This document shows, piece after piece, positions 33,882-43,176 of a stretch of DNA of 64,000 nt. The notes below the pieces were generated by a model, which saw only the letters and a program-made list of their open reading frames with translations, was not told the origin of the DNA and did no database searches. The DNA lies in contig NZ_CP062698.1 in NCBI RefSeq assembly GCF_018389385.1, positions 623,501-687,500 on the forward strand. The letters run 5' to 3'. Position 1 is the first letter of the stretch. Every line of letters begins with the position of its first letter. The DNA is from Anthocerotibacter panamensis C109 (GTDB lineage Bacteria; Cyanobacteriota; Cyanobacteriia; Gloeobacterales; Anthocerotibacteraceae). The position numbers and the translations under genes were made by a program.

Positions 33882-34301
33882 ATGACATCTCATGAACTTG
33901 TGACCCTCAGCGCTGTGCTGTTCAACCAAGCCAAACATTACTATCAGTTCGGCAACTACACCTTCGCCCGCCACCAGTTCACCAAAGTCATTGCACTTAC
34001 CCCCGACGCCGCCGCCGCTTGGTTTCAGCGGGGGCTGGTCTATATGAAGCTCGGACTGTGGCAGGAAGCTATCGAAGATTTTACGCAGGCTCTAGCCCTG
34101 GGAGCGCGGGATGTTTTTGGTGCGCGGGGGCTTGCTTACCTCGGGTTGGCGGAGGATATCCAGGACTTACAGGGCTGGACGCTATACAACCAGAGTAAAG
34201 CTGACCTAGAAGCAGCCCTAGCGCAACAACCTGAAGATCAGGTCATTCAGGCGTTGGGGTACGTGTGCGAGCAGTTGGACGCTTGGGGGGAAGCGACCTG
34301 A
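33882..34301 (+). CDS. Small TPR protein
   Basis: 139 residues. Three TPR-like helical pairs: LFNQAKHYYQFGNYTFARHQFTKVI, AWFQRGLVYMKLGLWQEAIEDFTQALALG, and a degenerate third. No signal peptide, so probably cytosolic. AGGTAAG lies just before the ATG. A partner cannot be named. Confidence 0.8.
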   Translation: MTSHELVTLSAVLFNQAKHYYQFGNYTFARHQFTKVIALTPDAAAAWFQRGLVYMKLGLWQEAIEDFTQALALGARDVFGARGLAYLGLAEDIQDLQGWTLYNQSKADLEAALAQQPEDQVIQALGYVCEQLDAWGEAT

Positions 34302-34312
34302 GCGTTGGGGGT

Positions 34313-34960
34313 TCACTCGCTTGCGTCTTTGAGAGTGTCCTTGAGCACGGTCCGGGCAGCGAGGTGTCGTAGACTGGTTTGGAGGATTTCGACTTCACGG
34401 CGCAAGCGCTCTTCAGTATCTTGCATCTCTAGGAGCAGTTGTTGCTCTTCGCTCGCTCCATAAAAAGCTCCGCCAATCCAGTAAGAAAGCTCGCGGGCGT
34501 CGGTGGGCAAGGGGGGTAGTTGCATATCGCGGTCCATCAGCTTACCGGAGAGACGAACTACGTCTGTGAGCAGTTTGCGGGCTTCGTTGACCAGCGTTGT
34601 GGGTGTACTGAGGAGCGGTTCATCCTCGATCCATTCCACCAACCCCATACGAAAGGGCTTGCTGCGGGTGTAGCGTAAGACCCGAAAGCGCTGCTGCCCG
34701 CGGGTCATGATGTTGATACAGTCGTTCTCTAGACGCTTGGCTTCGAGGATCTCTGCACAACCTCCAATGGTGCACGGCTCGTTGGTCTGTGCGTTCCAAA
34801 GCAGGACTCCGAAGCGACGGTCAGTATCGAGGACCGTGTTGATCATGATGCGATAGCGCGGCTCAAAGATATGGAGAGGAAGGGGCTGACCGGGAAAAAG
34901 GACGGATTCAGGGAGTGGGAAAAGCGGCAATTCGACTGCCGCAGGGGATGACAAAGGCAT
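34313..34960 (-). CDS. LON N-terminal substrate-binding-domain protein
   Basis: 215 residues. It contains only the LON N-terminal domain (LPLFPLPESVLFPGQPLPLHIFEPRYRIMI, FGVLLWNAQTNEPCTIGGCAEI, GQQRFRVL) and a helical C-terminal part ending in a coiled coil. There is no ATPase or protease domain. Single-domain proteins of this type are widespread in cyanobacteria; their partner is unknown. Confidence 0.88.
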   Translation of the reverse strand: MPLSSPAAVELPLFPLPESVLFPGQPLPLHIFEPRYRIMINTVLDTDRRFGVLLWNAQTNEPCTIGGCAEILEAKRLENDCINIMTRGQQRFRVLRYTRSKPFRMGLVEWIEDEPLLSTPTTLVNEARKLLTDVVRLSGKLMDRDMQLPPLPTDARELSYWIGGAFYGASEEQQLLLEMQDTEERLRREVEILQTSLRHLAARTVLKDTLKDASE

Positions 34961-34980
34961 GAATCAGTCCTCGCAAGGGA

Positions 34981-35283
34981 TTATTGACCAAACTCAACGC
35001 GGGCCTGCTCAATCAGGTCTACTGTCACCGCATCAGCCCACTGCTGTCGGGCGAGTTCTTCAGAGCGACTCTTTGCCTGAGCCCGAGCAAAGAAGGGCAC
35101 GTTGTTTAGCTTGGCGAGTGCCTCAGGGGTCCACTCCAGCTCCGGTTCGTGTTCCGTTTGTTTCACAGGCTTCACGGATGCTCTTTCTAGATTGTAGTAG
35201 CTCCCGAGGGTGTGGACAAATTTTCTCGGGCTGGAATACCGGTCGAGCCGCCCTTGCTGGAGGGCCATGACCAAACCCTGCAT
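34981..35283 (-). CDS. PCP_red domain protein
   Basis: 100 residues. The C-terminal half matches the PCP_red motif found at the end of the ChlB subunit of dark protochlorophyllide reductase: [31 protein letters not shown] and then [12 protein letters not shown]. The N-terminal half is not recognised. Stand-alone versions occur in cyanobacteria and their role is unproven. It lies 20 bases upstream of the LON-domain gene on the same strand and may be co-transcribed with it. Confidence 0.75.
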   Translation of the reverse strand: MQGLVMALQQGRLDRYSSPRKFVHTLGSYYNLERASVKPVKQTEHEPELEWTPEALAKLNNVPFFARAQAKSRSEELARQQWADAVTVDLIEQARVEFGQ

Positions 35284-35329
35284 GCCGCCTTGAGTGTAGC
35301 CGACTGTGAATTAGCCTGCCTGCTGGTCT

Positions 35330-35863
35330 CTAAGAGCCCCTAGCACTCTGATGCTGGCGGACCAGATAGGACTCTACGGCGGCGATACGTTCATGGAGCG
35401 CCCGCAGTTCCCCGACCCGATTTTGCCAGAGCACATGTCCAGCTTCTAGATCCGTGACCCGGTCAAGGGCGGTGCTCAAGACCTGGGTCAGGCCGTCTAG
35501 AGACCGTTCTGTGTAGTTCAGCATCCGGGTGGCATGGTTGGTGACCTGTTCTTCTACCATTTCTGTCAGGTGTTCCTCCGACAGAGGTAAGGTAGCCTCC
35601 ATTTGATCCAAGCGGGTCTGGATCTGCTTTACGGCTACGGCCAAGGTCGCCAGACTGGGCAACTCAGGGTGCAGGACTGCTACCGGAATTTTCCCGTCAG
35701 ACCAACCGTTGCTGGGACTTACCTGGGGCGGCAGAGCCAATTCTTGACGCAGAGTACGGATAACAAAGTCGGTGATGTTGATGCCTTCCTCTGCTCCGCG
35801 GGCTTTTAGCGCCGCAATAAGATCAGTAGGGAAGCGATAGCTTACAAGTTTTCGCTCGCTCAT
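35330..35863 (-). CDS. Ribbon-helix-helix-like protein with coiled coil
   Basis: 177 residues. The N-terminus (RKLVSYRFPTDLIAALKARGAEEGINITDFVIRTLRQEL) fits a ribbon-helix-helix DNA-binding fold. A long amphipathic region from about residue 75 (LAVAVKQIQTRLDQMEATL and onward) looks like a coiled coil. A role in DNA binding, perhaps plasmid-partition or antitoxin-like, is inference. No toxin gene adjoins. Confidence 0.6.
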   Translation of the reverse strand: MSERKLVSYRFPTDLIAALKARGAEEGINITDFVIRTLRQELALPPQVSPSNGWSDGKIPVAVLHPELPSLATLAVAVKQIQTRLDQMEATLPLSEEHLTEMVEEQVTNHATRMLNYTERSLDGLTQVLSTALDRVTDLEAGHVLWQNRVGELRALHERIAAVESYLVRQHQSARGS

Positions 35864-35980
35864 GAACGCCTCAGTCAGTTCTCAAAGATTCTAGGAATAC
35901 TAAAGATATTTTATGTGTAATAAGCTGTACAACTATTCGCCTCGCCCAACAAAGTGTAAATATACGGAGACGACATCGGG

Positions 35981-36601
35981 TCAACCGAGGGGCATCGTCT
36001 CCAGCAGGGTGGTAAGCCGTTCACTGAGGGCTGCAATCCACTTCAGATCTTGAGGAGAATAGCTGCGGACCCGGTCAGACCCCAGAACCAGGATGCCTGC
36101 TGTGCCCAAAGGCTGACAGATGAGCGCCTGTATGGACTCAGGCAAGTAGCTAAACTCCACCCGCCCTGGGAAGAGGTTGAGCGCGACGAGATAGACGGGC
36201 TTTTGGGTCTTGAGCACCCTTTGGACGATGGGTCCCGGCGCAAAAGCTCCTGACCCCAGGTAGCCCGCCCGAAGCAGGGTTTGGTCCCGAAACCAGACAA
36301 AGATACTCACGGTAGCCGTATTAGCACTGAGGGTCTGGGCTAGCCAACGCAACTCCTGGGCCAAGAGCGGGCTGACGGGGGCAAGTTCAGTGCCTTGGGG
36401 AGCTTCGATAGGCACGGTTTCGGCTGGAAGCGGTTGGATCTGGCGGGCGAGGAGTCCGACCAAGACCAGCACTGCTCCCATCATCAGACCGAGGGCGTCG
36501 GAGCGGGTCTGTTCCGGGGTGGGGTTGAAGGCAACCATACGGTTGACCACCAATAAACCGCTCCCCAAAATCCCGATGACGATGGGCAAAGTGCGCAGCA
36601 T
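35981..36601 (-). CDS. CCB2/CCB4-like cofactor assembly of complex C subunit B
   Basis: 206 residues. Two N-terminal helices (LPIVIGILGSGLLVVNRM and LGLMMGAVLVLVGLL) are followed by a GAF-like domain (TVSIFVWFRDQTLLRAGYLG, ALICQPLGTAGILVLGSDRVRSY). This layout fits the cyanobacterial and plastid CCB2/CCB4 family, which attaches the extra heme c(i) to cytochrome b6. Its stop overlaps the start of the LON/PCP cluster only loosely; the gene abuts miaE upstream, ending one base before it. Confidence 0.8.
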   Translation of the reverse strand: MLRTLPIVIGILGSGLLVVNRMVAFNPTPEQTRSDALGLMMGAVLVLVGLLARQIQPLPAETVPIEAPQGTELAPVSPLLAQELRWLAQTLSANTATVSIFVWFRDQTLLRAGYLGSGAFAPGPIVQRVLKTQKPVYLVALNLFPGRVEFSYLPESIQALICQPLGTAGILVLGSDRVRSYSPQDLKWIAALSERLTTLLETMPLG

Positions 36602-37185
36602 TAGCTATGTATCCGTGGCTCGGGGTGGAGGCGACTCAGGATACTGCTCTCGATCTGGGCCAAAACCTGCTCCCGAGCGGACACTTCGGCCTCTGGGTAG
36701 TAGAGCAGGGCCAACTCCCGATAGAGGGCTTGGTGCCGTTCTTCAGCCAGCGTCAGCCGTTCATACAGCTCTTGGAGGTCCGGGTCCGGGACATGGCACG
36801 CAAGCAACCCAAGTCGTTCGTGGCTGCGAGCCTCGATCAATTCGCTGATGAGCAAAAAGTCGAGCAACTGCCCCGGCTCTTGGCGGCGGACCTGCTGGCT
36901 TAGGCGCTGACCGTAGGGTGGGGCGGACAGATGGCCCCAGCGTACACCCCGGCGGTCAAGGCGACGGTTGACCCACTCAAAGTGCTGCAACTCTTCTTGG
37001 GCCAAGGGGATGAGTGCCCGGACCAGATCTTTGCGCTCTGGGTAGCGATACATGAGTTTGAGCGCCGAGTGGGCCGCCTTTTTCTCGCAATGGGCATGAT
37101 CGAGCAGGATGGTGTCCAGGTTATCTAGCGCCTGGGTCAGCCATTCTACTCGGGTCGGAGCGCACAACATAAATTCCATGCCCAT
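36601..37185 (-). CDS. miaE: tRNA-(ms2io6A) hydroxylase MiaE
   Basis: 194 residues. MiaE is a ferritin-like diiron monooxygenase that hydroxylates the isopentenyl group of ms2i6A-37 in tRNA. The iron ligands are seen in DHAHCEKKAAHSALKLMYRYPE, EELQHFEWVNRRLDRRG, SELIEARSHERLGLL and TLAEERHQALYREL. Length is normal. It reads into the CCB-like gene. Confidence 0.92.
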   Translation of the reverse strand: MGMEFMLCAPTRVEWLTQALDNLDTILLDHAHCEKKAAHSALKLMYRYPERKDLVRALIPLAQEELQHFEWVNRRLDRRGVRWGHLSAPPYGQRLSQQVRRQEPGQLLDFLLISELIEARSHERLGLLACHVPDPDLQELYERLTLAEERHQALYRELALLYYPEAEVSAREQVLAQIESSILSRLHPEPRIHS

Positions 37186-37211
37186 TTTCTGAGGGATGCA
37201 CTACTCTCAAA

Positions 37212-37345
37212 CTTGACATCCTCCCCGGCCTAAAGGCTATGCCTCCAGGCGGGCTATGGGATTCCCTAGATTGCTCTAGAGCGTTTCTGCTTCCTAGGGA
37301 GTACCCTCAGCAGACTTCTTGACCGAGTGCCTAAGAACACGCCGT
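37212..37345 (-). mobile_element. IS200/IS605-like end remnant, no transposase
   Basis: TTGACATCCTCCCC at the left, read on the minus strand as GGGGAGGATGTCAA, is the usual right end of many cyanobacterial tnpB elements. Imperfect hairpins (CTAGATTGCTCTAG; ACGCCGTTAGCGGCGT) follow inwards, as in the omega-RNA part of such ends. No tnpB codons can be read with confidence. The stretch separates miaE from the BON gene. Confidence 0.5.
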
Positions 37346-37440
37346 TAGCGGCGTGGCTTAAGCTGCAAAGAAAGCAAATTCAATGGTCTTTCTCTTCCCA
37401 CAGTATGTCGCACGAAGCTGAGCATTGCACCCTATTTAAG

Positions 37441-37782
37441 CTAGGCGTTGGCTGTGACCTGACTGGTATCTACAGCCGTTGCGCCATGGACGCCCCGAGC
37501 GACAGCCGCTACGTGCTGGAGGATCTGCTGGCTGGGGACAGAACCCTTGAGGACTACGGTACCCCCCGTCTGCGCTACGTACAACGTGTGAATGTCGTCA
37601 ACTTGTGGATCGTCATCTAAAGCCGCAGCAACCCGCTTGGCGAGGCCACTTTGGTCGTATTCGCCGTGGAGCCCCATCCGTTCGGGGGGGATAGACTCCG
37701 TCGCTTGGGTTGCCGTGGATGGCGTACCAGCCGATTCGGGATTGGGCTTTTCGAGGCCGAAAAGACGTTGCAGAAATCCCAT
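37441..37782 (-). CDS. BON-domain protein
   Basis: 113 residues. After a Thr/Ser/Pro-rich leader, residues about 45-108 form one BON domain (GLAKRVAAALDDDPQVDDIHTLYVAQTGGTVVLKGSVPSQ, then VARGVHGATAVDTSQV). BON domains bind phospholipids or act as scaffolds. There is no signal peptide, so a cytosolic role is likely. Confidence 0.82.
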   Translation of the reverse strand: MGFLQRLFGLEKPNPESAGTPSTATQATESIPPERMGLHGEYDQSGLAKRVAAALDDDPQVDDIHTLYVAQTGGTVVLKGSVPSQQILQHVAAVARGVHGATAVDTSQVTANA

Positions 37783-38203
37783 AGCGATTTCTCCTCCACA
37801 AAGATATTTCTCTTATCCTAACGATGGCTACGGGCGGGGATACCCTCCTTGGGTTACAGTCTGATGCGCAACAAAAAATTATCAAATCTCCATACAGGCT
37901 TTACCAAAAGTTTATCTACGGCCAAAAAAGGGAGGAGATACTGTTTGAGAATAGTGGCCCGGTGGTTCCCCCCTGCTTTATTGTTACCACCGGTTTTTTT
38001 ATGGCCCCTAAAAAAATGCCTGCTACCCTGAAGCGGTCTCAGACCACCCACTGCCTAAAAGTACAGGTACTGGATTCACTAGGCGGTATTCACGGTCAGG
38101 GAACCTGTCCCTATAACTAGATCCGAACTGTTCGTTATCTAGGATACAAAACCCGCTGGGTAATGCTCTTACGTTGGGGCATACAGTTACAGCCTTGGAG
38201 CGT
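37783..38203. other. Intergenic region before the Nit1C cluster
   Basis: About 420 bases without a supported gene. It contains GGTGGT...ACCACCGGTTTTTTT near 37955-38000, a hairpin with a T-run that could stop transcription on the plus strand, and AGGGAACCTGTCCCT near 38098. AGTACAGGTACTGG near 38060 is a short palindrome. I find no clear NtcA box (GTA-N8-TAC). The promoter of the cluster should lie in the last 150 bases. Confidence 0.4.
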
Positions 38204-39130
38204 ATGACTGTGCCCTCACTTCGCTTGCAGACGTTGCTCAATGCTGGGGAGTTTGTGGTCTCCGCCGAACTGACCCCGCCGCGCCACTATGACGCCTCTA
38301 ACCTGTTGATGGCAGCCCGGAAGATGGCTGAGTTTGTGGACGTGGTTCAGATCAACGACAATCTACTCTCTCAGGCGCGGCTGTCCAACCTAGTGGTCGC
38401 CCATAAACTGGCTGAAATCGGCTTGGAGCCTGTGATTCAGTTTACGCTGCGGCACAAGAACCGGATCGCCCTCCAGAGTGACCTCTTGGGCATGGCAGCC
38501 CTCAACCTGCGCAACATCATGGTGTTGGGCGGCTATCCCTGCACCATTGGCACGGACCCGCAGGCCAAAGACGCCACGGATATCGGCAGTGTGGAGGCCA
38601 TTGCCTGCCTGCACGCCCTGACGACGCGGGGGGAACTGTTTAACGGGGAGCGCATCGAGCCTGCACCGGATTTTTATGTGGGAACGATAGATTTTCCGTG
38701 TGCACAGCCTGAGGACCTCGCTAAGAGTATGGAGCGTCTCACCGCCAAAATCGATAGTGGGGCTCGCTATATTCAAGTTCAAGCGGTTTTTGACTTGGCG
38801 CCCTTGCAGGCGTGGATGGCTGAGGTGCGGGCGCGGGGGCTACACCAAAGGGCACACTTCATCGCTGCGATTTTCCCTTTCAACAGCGTCAAGCGGCTGG
38901 AGTTCCTGCGAACCATCCCTGGACTTATGGTCCCCCCGCTCCTGATTCAACGGATCTCTGACAGTGCGGATCAGGAACGGGCGAGTCTGGAAACCATGCT
39001 GGACTTGATTGCGGGGGTCCGCGCCATCGTAGGGGTCCACGGGCTGCACCTGCGCTCGATAGGGTCTGAAGACTGGGTTCCTCGGCTAGTGGCGGCGGCG
39101 GGACTGCGCACGGCTACCGGGGTGAACTGA
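38204..39130 (+). CDS. Methylenetetrahydrofolate reductase-like protein
   Basis: 308 residues from the ATG at 38204. It has the MetF TIM-barrel pattern: [74 protein letters not shown]. MetF reduces methylene-THF to methyl-THF with FAD. It sits 50 bases before the Nit1C genes on the same strand, so a link between one-carbon units and that pathway is possible. It could also be the ordinary MetF of the cell. Confidence 0.82.
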   Translation: MTVPSLRLQTLLNAGEFVVSAELTPPRHYDASNLLMAARKMAEFVDVVQINDNLLSQARLSNLVVAHKLAEIGLEPVIQFTLRHKNRIALQSDLLGMAALNLRNIMVLGGYPCTIGTDPQAKDATDIGSVEAIACLHALTTRGELFNGERIEPAPDFYVGTIDFPCAQPEDLAKSMERLTAKIDSGARYIQVQAVFDLAPLQAWMAEVRARGLHQRAHFIAAIFPFNSVKRLEFLRTIPGLMVPPLLIQRISDSADQERASLETMLDLIAGVRAIVGVHGLHLRSIGSEDWVPRLVAAAGLRTATGVN

Positions 39131-39179
39131 CCTTTGTCCGGCTGATGAGACCACCACACGTTTTATTAGGAGAACTTCT

Positions 39180-39662
39180 GTGCCTCAAGTAACGCAACCT
39201 GCCCACCAACCCGGTGACTTTTTTGTCGATTACGAAGAAAAAGTCTTCCCCGATGTCAAAGCCGAACCGGGCGAAAAAGCCCTGGTCACGTTCCATACCG
39301 TAGCCTTCGAGGGTTCGATCGGCCTGGTCAATCTGCTGACAGCGACGCGGATTTTGCGCAAAGGCTTTGATACTTCGATCCTGCTCTATGGTCCGGGAGT
39401 GACCCTGGGTGTGCAACGGGGTTTCCCTAAAATCGGGGACGAAGCCTTCCCTGGACATCAGGCGATGAACAACCAAATCGTCAAATTCATGGCCGAAGGC
39501 GGGAAAGTCTATGCCTGTCGCTTCGCGCTGCAAGCCCTTTACGGTCACGGCGAACCCTCTTTGATCCCCGGAATCCGCCCGATCAGCCCCCTCGATGTCC
39601 TGGATATCGTCCTCGTACACCGCAAGGAAGGGGCGCTGATACTCGATACTTGGACGCTGTAA
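39180..39662 (+). CDS. MSMEG_0572/Sll0783 family protein (Nit1C)
   Basis: 160 residues from GTG, with AGGAG eight bases upstream. It matches the first member of the conserved nitrilase cluster ([71 protein letters not shown]). The fold looks DsrE-like. Sll0783 is known to respond to nitrogen starvation. Its reaction is unknown. It is followed four bases later by the nitrilase. Confidence 0.88.
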   Translation: MPQVTQPAHQPGDFFVDYEEKVFPDVKAEPGEKALVTFHTVAFEGSIGLVNLLTATRILRKGFDTSILLYGPGVTLGVQRGFPKIGDEAFPGHQAMNNQIVKFMAEGGKVYACRFALQALYGHGEPSLIPGIRPISPLDVLDIVLVHRKEGALILDTWTL

Positions 39663-39666
39663 ACCT

Positions 39667-40650
39667 ATGGGTCAGGCGCGTGTAGTCAGGGCGGCTGCGG
39701 TACAGTTGAGCCCGGTTCTCTTCTGTAGGGACGGGACAACTGAGAAGGTGCTACAGGCTATCGCCCGCGCGGTGCAAGCAGGAGCGCAGATCGTCGTTTT
39801 TCCTGAAACTTTTGTCCCTTACTACCCCTACTTTTCTTTTGTTCAGCCCCCGGTCCTCACCGGGCGCGAGCACCTCAAGCTCTACGAAGAAGCTGTGCTG
39901 GTTCCGGGTCCGGTGACACAAGCCGTGGCAGGGGCGGCCCGCGCTGGGGGAATTGTGGTGGTTTTGGGGGTGAACGAACGGGATGGCGGGTCCTTGTACA
40001 ACACCCAACTGGTCTTCGACAACACGGGAGCCCTCGTTCTGAAACGGCGCAAGATCACCCCTAGCTTCCATGAGCGCATGATCTGGGGGCAGGGGGACGG
40101 CTCAGGGCTCAAGGTTGTGGACACGGGGGTGGGCCGCGTCGGAGCTTTAGCCTGCTGGGAACACTACAATCCCCTGGCTCGCTTTACCCTGATGGCCCAA
40201 GGGGAGCAGATCCATTGCGCTCAATTCCCCGGCTCGATGGTCGGTCAGATCTTTGCGGACCAAATTGAGGTCACCCTGCGCCATCACGCCTTGGAGTCTG
40301 GCTGCTTCGTCATCAACAGCACCGGCTGGCTCACGCCCGAGCAAGTCGGACAGATTGTCGAAGACCCCAAGCTTCAGCGTGTATTGAGCGGCGGATGCTG
40401 CACCGCCATCATTGGCCCGGAGGGCAATCACCTCGCGCCTCCCCTGAGTGCCGAAGAGGGGATGGTCGTCGCCGATCTGGACATGGCCTTGATCCCCAAG
40501 CGCAAACGCATGTTGGATGTTGTCGGTCACTACGCCCGCCCGGACTTGCTTCAGTTACAGGTCAATACCCGAGCTTATACCTCTATGGTCGAGATGCCTG
40601 CCCCTGCTCCTGTCGTCTACCCGGAGGCTCCCCCGTGTCCGGCCCCTTAA
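39667..40650 (+). CDS. Nitrilase, Nit1C type (Sll0784/Nit6803 family)
   Basis: 327 residues. The catalytic Glu-Lys-Cys triad is visible in [37 protein letters not shown] and [12 protein letters not shown]. Enzymes of this branch hydrolyse nitriles to acids and ammonia, and Nit1C clusters have been tied to growth on cyanide. The physiological substrate here is not known. Its end overlaps the GTG of the radical SAM gene. Confidence 0.93.
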   Translation: MGQARVVRAAAVQLSPVLFCRDGTTEKVLQAIARAVQAGAQIVVFPETFVPYYPYFSFVQPPVLTGREHLKLYEEAVLVPGPVTQAVAGAARAGGIVVVLGVNERDGGSLYNTQLVFDNTGALVLKRRKITPSFHERMIWGQGDGSGLKVVDTGVGRVGALACWEHYNPLARFTLMAQGEQIHCAQFPGSMVGQIFADQIEVTLRHHALESGCFVINSTGWLTPEQVGQIVEDPKLQRVLSGGCCTAIIGPEGNHLAPPLSAEEGMVVADLDMALIPKRKRMLDVVGHYARPDLLQLQVNTRAYTSMVEMPAPAPVVYPEAPPCPAP

Positions 40651-41723
40651 GTAAACAAGAACTCATCGCTCAGTTGCAGTCCCATGGCCTACGGCTGGAG
40701 GGCGCGGGGCGTTCTGGTCGGCAGGGCGGGGCGGGGCCGTCCGATCACAAAGCTGTCACCCTGGATGGCACCACCGTCATGGTACCGATCTTTACCGGGA
40801 CAGCAGCCCACTCTCCCTACACCGTGGTCTTTGAAGCAGGGCAAGCGATGATCTTCGGTCATGGGGAAGCCCTCGCCCCCGTCAGTTTTCCCCGTCAGCC
40901 GCAGTTCTATGGCTTGAGCACCCCTGAGGGGGTTCCCTATTGGAAAATCGCTCTGCTGCACAGCACGGACATCCTTGCTACCACAGTCCTCCAGACTTGT
41001 ATGCGCTACAGCGACCGCGCCACGACCTGCCAATTTTGCGCCATCGGTCAATCTTTAGAGGCTGAGCGGACGATTGCCCGCAAATCCCCGGAAGATTTGG
41101 GAGCCGTGGCTGAAGCGGCAGTGCGCCTGGACGGGGTGAAACATGCCGTCCTCACCACCGGCACGCCCCACAGCAGCGACCGGGGCGCAGCGTATCTGAG
41201 CGCCTGTGCCCAAGGGATCAAGGACCGAGTCAACCTGCCTATCCAAGCTCAATGTGAGCCTCCCGATGATTTCGCTTGGTTCGAGCGGCTGCGTCAGGCG
41301 GGGGTAGACAGCCTCGGGATGCACTTGGAAGCCCTCGATCCCGCTGTTCGTGTCCGGATTATGCCCGGTAAGGCTCAAGTGCCGGTGGATTATTACTTTG
41401 CTGCCTTCGAAGCTGCTGTGCGGGTCTTTGGCCGGGGCGAAGTCAGCACCTATATCCTCGCTGGATTGGGCGACTCTATAGAACAGGTTCTTGCTGCCTG
41501 CCAACGGCTCATCAAGCTGGGGGTATATCCTTTCGTCGTACCTTTTGTGCCCATCAGCGGGACGCCCTTAGCCGACCATCTGGCTCCTAGCAGTGACTGG
41601 ATGCTGACGCTCTACCGGGCGCTTGGGCCGCTACTCACCCAATCCGGTCTATCGGCTAGAGCAAGTAAAGCAGGGTGCGCCAAGTGCGGAGCGTGCTCCG
41701 GGCTATCTGCCTTTGAGGGGTAG
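40635..41723 (+). CDS. MSMEG_0568 family radical SAM protein (Nit1C)
   Basis: 362 residues from GTG, overlapping the nitrilase by 16 bases. The cluster-binding cysteines lie in [19 protein letters not shown], a wider spacing than the common CxxxCxxC, as in this family. [34 protein letters not shown] and [11 protein letters not shown] complete the barrel. A C-terminal CAKCGACSG could bind a second cluster. The reaction is undescribed. Confidence 0.9.
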   Translation: MSGPLSKQELIAQLQSHGLRLEGAGRSGRQGGAGPSDHKAVTLDGTTVMVPIFTGTAAHSPYTVVFEAGQAMIFGHGEALAPVSFPRQPQFYGLSTPEGVPYWKIALLHSTDILATTVLQTCMRYSDRATTCQFCAIGQSLEAERTIARKSPEDLGAVAEAAVRLDGVKHAVLTTGTPHSSDRGAAYLSACAQGIKDRVNLPIQAQCEPPDDFAWFERLRQAGVDSLGMHLEALDPAVRVRIMPGKAQVPVDYYFAAFEAAVRVFGRGEVSTYILAGLGDSIEQVLAACQRLIKLGVYPFVVPFVPISGTPLADHLAPSSDWMLTLYRALGPLLTQSGLSARASKAGCAKCGACSGLSAFEG

Positions 41724-41728
41724 TAGTG

Positions 41729-42232
41729 ATGAATCCACGGCAGCAGCACCTCTTTAAATTGGTAGCGAGTGACCGAGAGCGGGAGGATTACTTTGCCCTC
41801 CGGCAGGCCATCTTCACCGTAGAGCAAGGTATTTTCCCCAATAATGACCAAGATGCCTGGGATGCAGAGGCTTACCCAATCATTGCCGTGGACCGCGAAC
41901 AGGTGGTGGGCGTCGTGCGCATCTATGAGGAAAGCCCCGGACTTTGGTACGGAGGACGCCTCGGGGTCCATGCGCAATACCGGCGCGGTGGGCGTATCGG
42001 GCAGGGCTTGATCTACAAAGCGGTCACCACAGCCCACGGCTGGGGCTGCCAACGTTTCTTGGCTACGGTGCAAGAACAGAATGTCCGTTTTTTTGCACGG
42101 CTGCACTGGCACACACTGCAAGAAGTGATACTCCATGGACATCTGCACCACCTCATGGAGGCGGACCTAGCCCACTATCCCCCCGGCTGCGAAGAGCGCC
42201 CCCCGCAGCGTGGCGGGGTCCTCCTGTGCTAG
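41729..42232 (+). CDS. MSMEG_0567/Sll0786 family N-acetyltransferase (Nit1C)
   Basis: 167 residues; ATG at 41729, with a GTG directly before it. GNAT features: YFALRQAIFTVEQGIF, AVDREQVVGVVRIYEE, and the CoA loop GRLGVHAQYRRGGRIGQGLIYKAV. The later VRFFARLHWHTLQEVILHGHLHHLMEADL is typical of this cluster-specific group. The acceptor amine is unknown. The 3-prime end overlaps the next gene by seven bases. Confidence 0.9.
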   Translation: MNPRQQHLFKLVASDREREDYFALRQAIFTVEQGIFPNNDQDAWDAEAYPIIAVDREQVVGVVRIYEESPGLWYGGRLGVHAQYRRGGRIGQGLIYKAVTTAHGWGCQRFLATVQEQNVRFFARLHWHTLQEVILHGHLHHLMEADLAHYPPGCEERPPQRGGVLLC

Positions 42233-43176
42233 AGATACTGGCTGCCGAACTCAAGGAGGCGATCCGGGTCAAACGGGATATTCAGGGGGTAGGCAGACAA
42301 TTGGGTCAAGTCGCTGGGGCGGGTATTCGTCTGGGAGACGACTGTGCAGCCATTCCTGATGGGCAAGGGTATCTGTTGCTCGCAGCTGAGGCGATGTGGC
42401 CGGTCTTGGTCGAACAGGAACCTTGGCTCGCCGGTTGGTGCTCCATCCAAGTGAATGTCAACGATATCTATGCCATGGGCGGGCATCCTATCGCGGTGGT
42501 CGATGCTCTGTGGGGCGAGTCGGGGGAGCAGATCCAGCCGCTACTCGAAGGCATGGCTGCCTGTGCGCGGGTCTATAACGTGCCTATCGTCGGGGGACAT
42601 ACCAACGCCCGCAGTCCTTACAATGCGCTCAGCGTCGCCATCCTCGGGCGAGCTACCCGGCTCATCTCAAGCTTCCAGGCTCAGGATCAGGATATCCTGC
42701 TGATGGCGGTGGACCTCAGAGGTAAGCCCCACCCACGCTATCTTTTTTGGGATGCCAGTAGGGGGGTAGACCCAGAGCAACTGCGGGGGGATTTGGAAGT
42801 ACTCCCTCAGCTAGCTGAAGCGGGTCTGTGTGACTGCGGAAAAGATATCAGCATGGGCGGGGTGGTCGGTACGCTCTTGATGCTCCTCGAAACTTCAGGC
42901 TGTGGAGCTGTGGTGGACTTGCCGCAAATTCCGGCTCCAGAGGGGATTCCCTTGGCCCGTTGGCTGTGTTCGTTCCCCAGTTATGGCTTTATTTTGAGTG
43001 TCCGTCCGCACCAAGTAGCGCAAGTCCAGCCCTATTTTGCAGCGCGGGGACTGACCTGTGCACCCATCGGCAGGATCCAGATCGATCGACAGCTCATCTT
43101 GCGGCTCAAAGAGGAAGAACTGGTTTTCTGGGACCTATCGCACACTCCTCTTACTGGATTCTCGGCCCATGGCTGA
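42226..43176 (+). CDS. AIR-synthase-like protein, Sll0787 family (Nit1C)
   Basis: 316 residues from a GTG at 42226, chosen because the family starts with a helix like LEILAAELKEAIRVKRDIQ. PurM/ThiL-type motifs: RLGDDCAAIPDGQGYLLLAAEAM, VNVNDIYAMGGHPIAVVDALW, GGHTNARSPYNALSVAILG, CGKDISMGGVVGTLLMLLE. Such folds bind ATP and phosphorylate or amidate a small substrate. The specific reaction is unknown. Confidence 0.9.
   Translation: MLEILAAELKEAIRVKRDIQGVGRQLGQVAGAGIRLGDDCAAIPDGQGYLLLAAEAMWPVLVEQEPWLAGWCSIQVNVNDIYAMGGHPIAVVDALWGESGEQIQPLLEGMAACARVYNVPIVGGHTNARSPYNALSVAILGRATRLISSFQAQDQDILLMAVDLRGKPHPRYLFWDASRGVDPEQLRGDLEVLPQLAEAGLCDCGKDISMGGVVGTLLMLLETSGCGAVVDLPQIPAPEGIPLARWLCSFPSYGFILSVRPHQVAQVQPYFAARGLTCAPIGRIQIDRQLILRLKEEELVFWDLSHTPLTGFSAHG

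Noticed and set aside
37824-38120. 98-codon open frame between the BON gene and the Nit1C cluster
   Set aside because: Crosses a likely terminator hairpin, reads as non-protein-like and lacks a ribosome site.
41944-42225. N-terminal extension of the AIR-synthase-like gene into the acetyltransferase gene
   Set aside because: The extension is a shadow of the GNAT gene; the family begins at the GTG at 42226.
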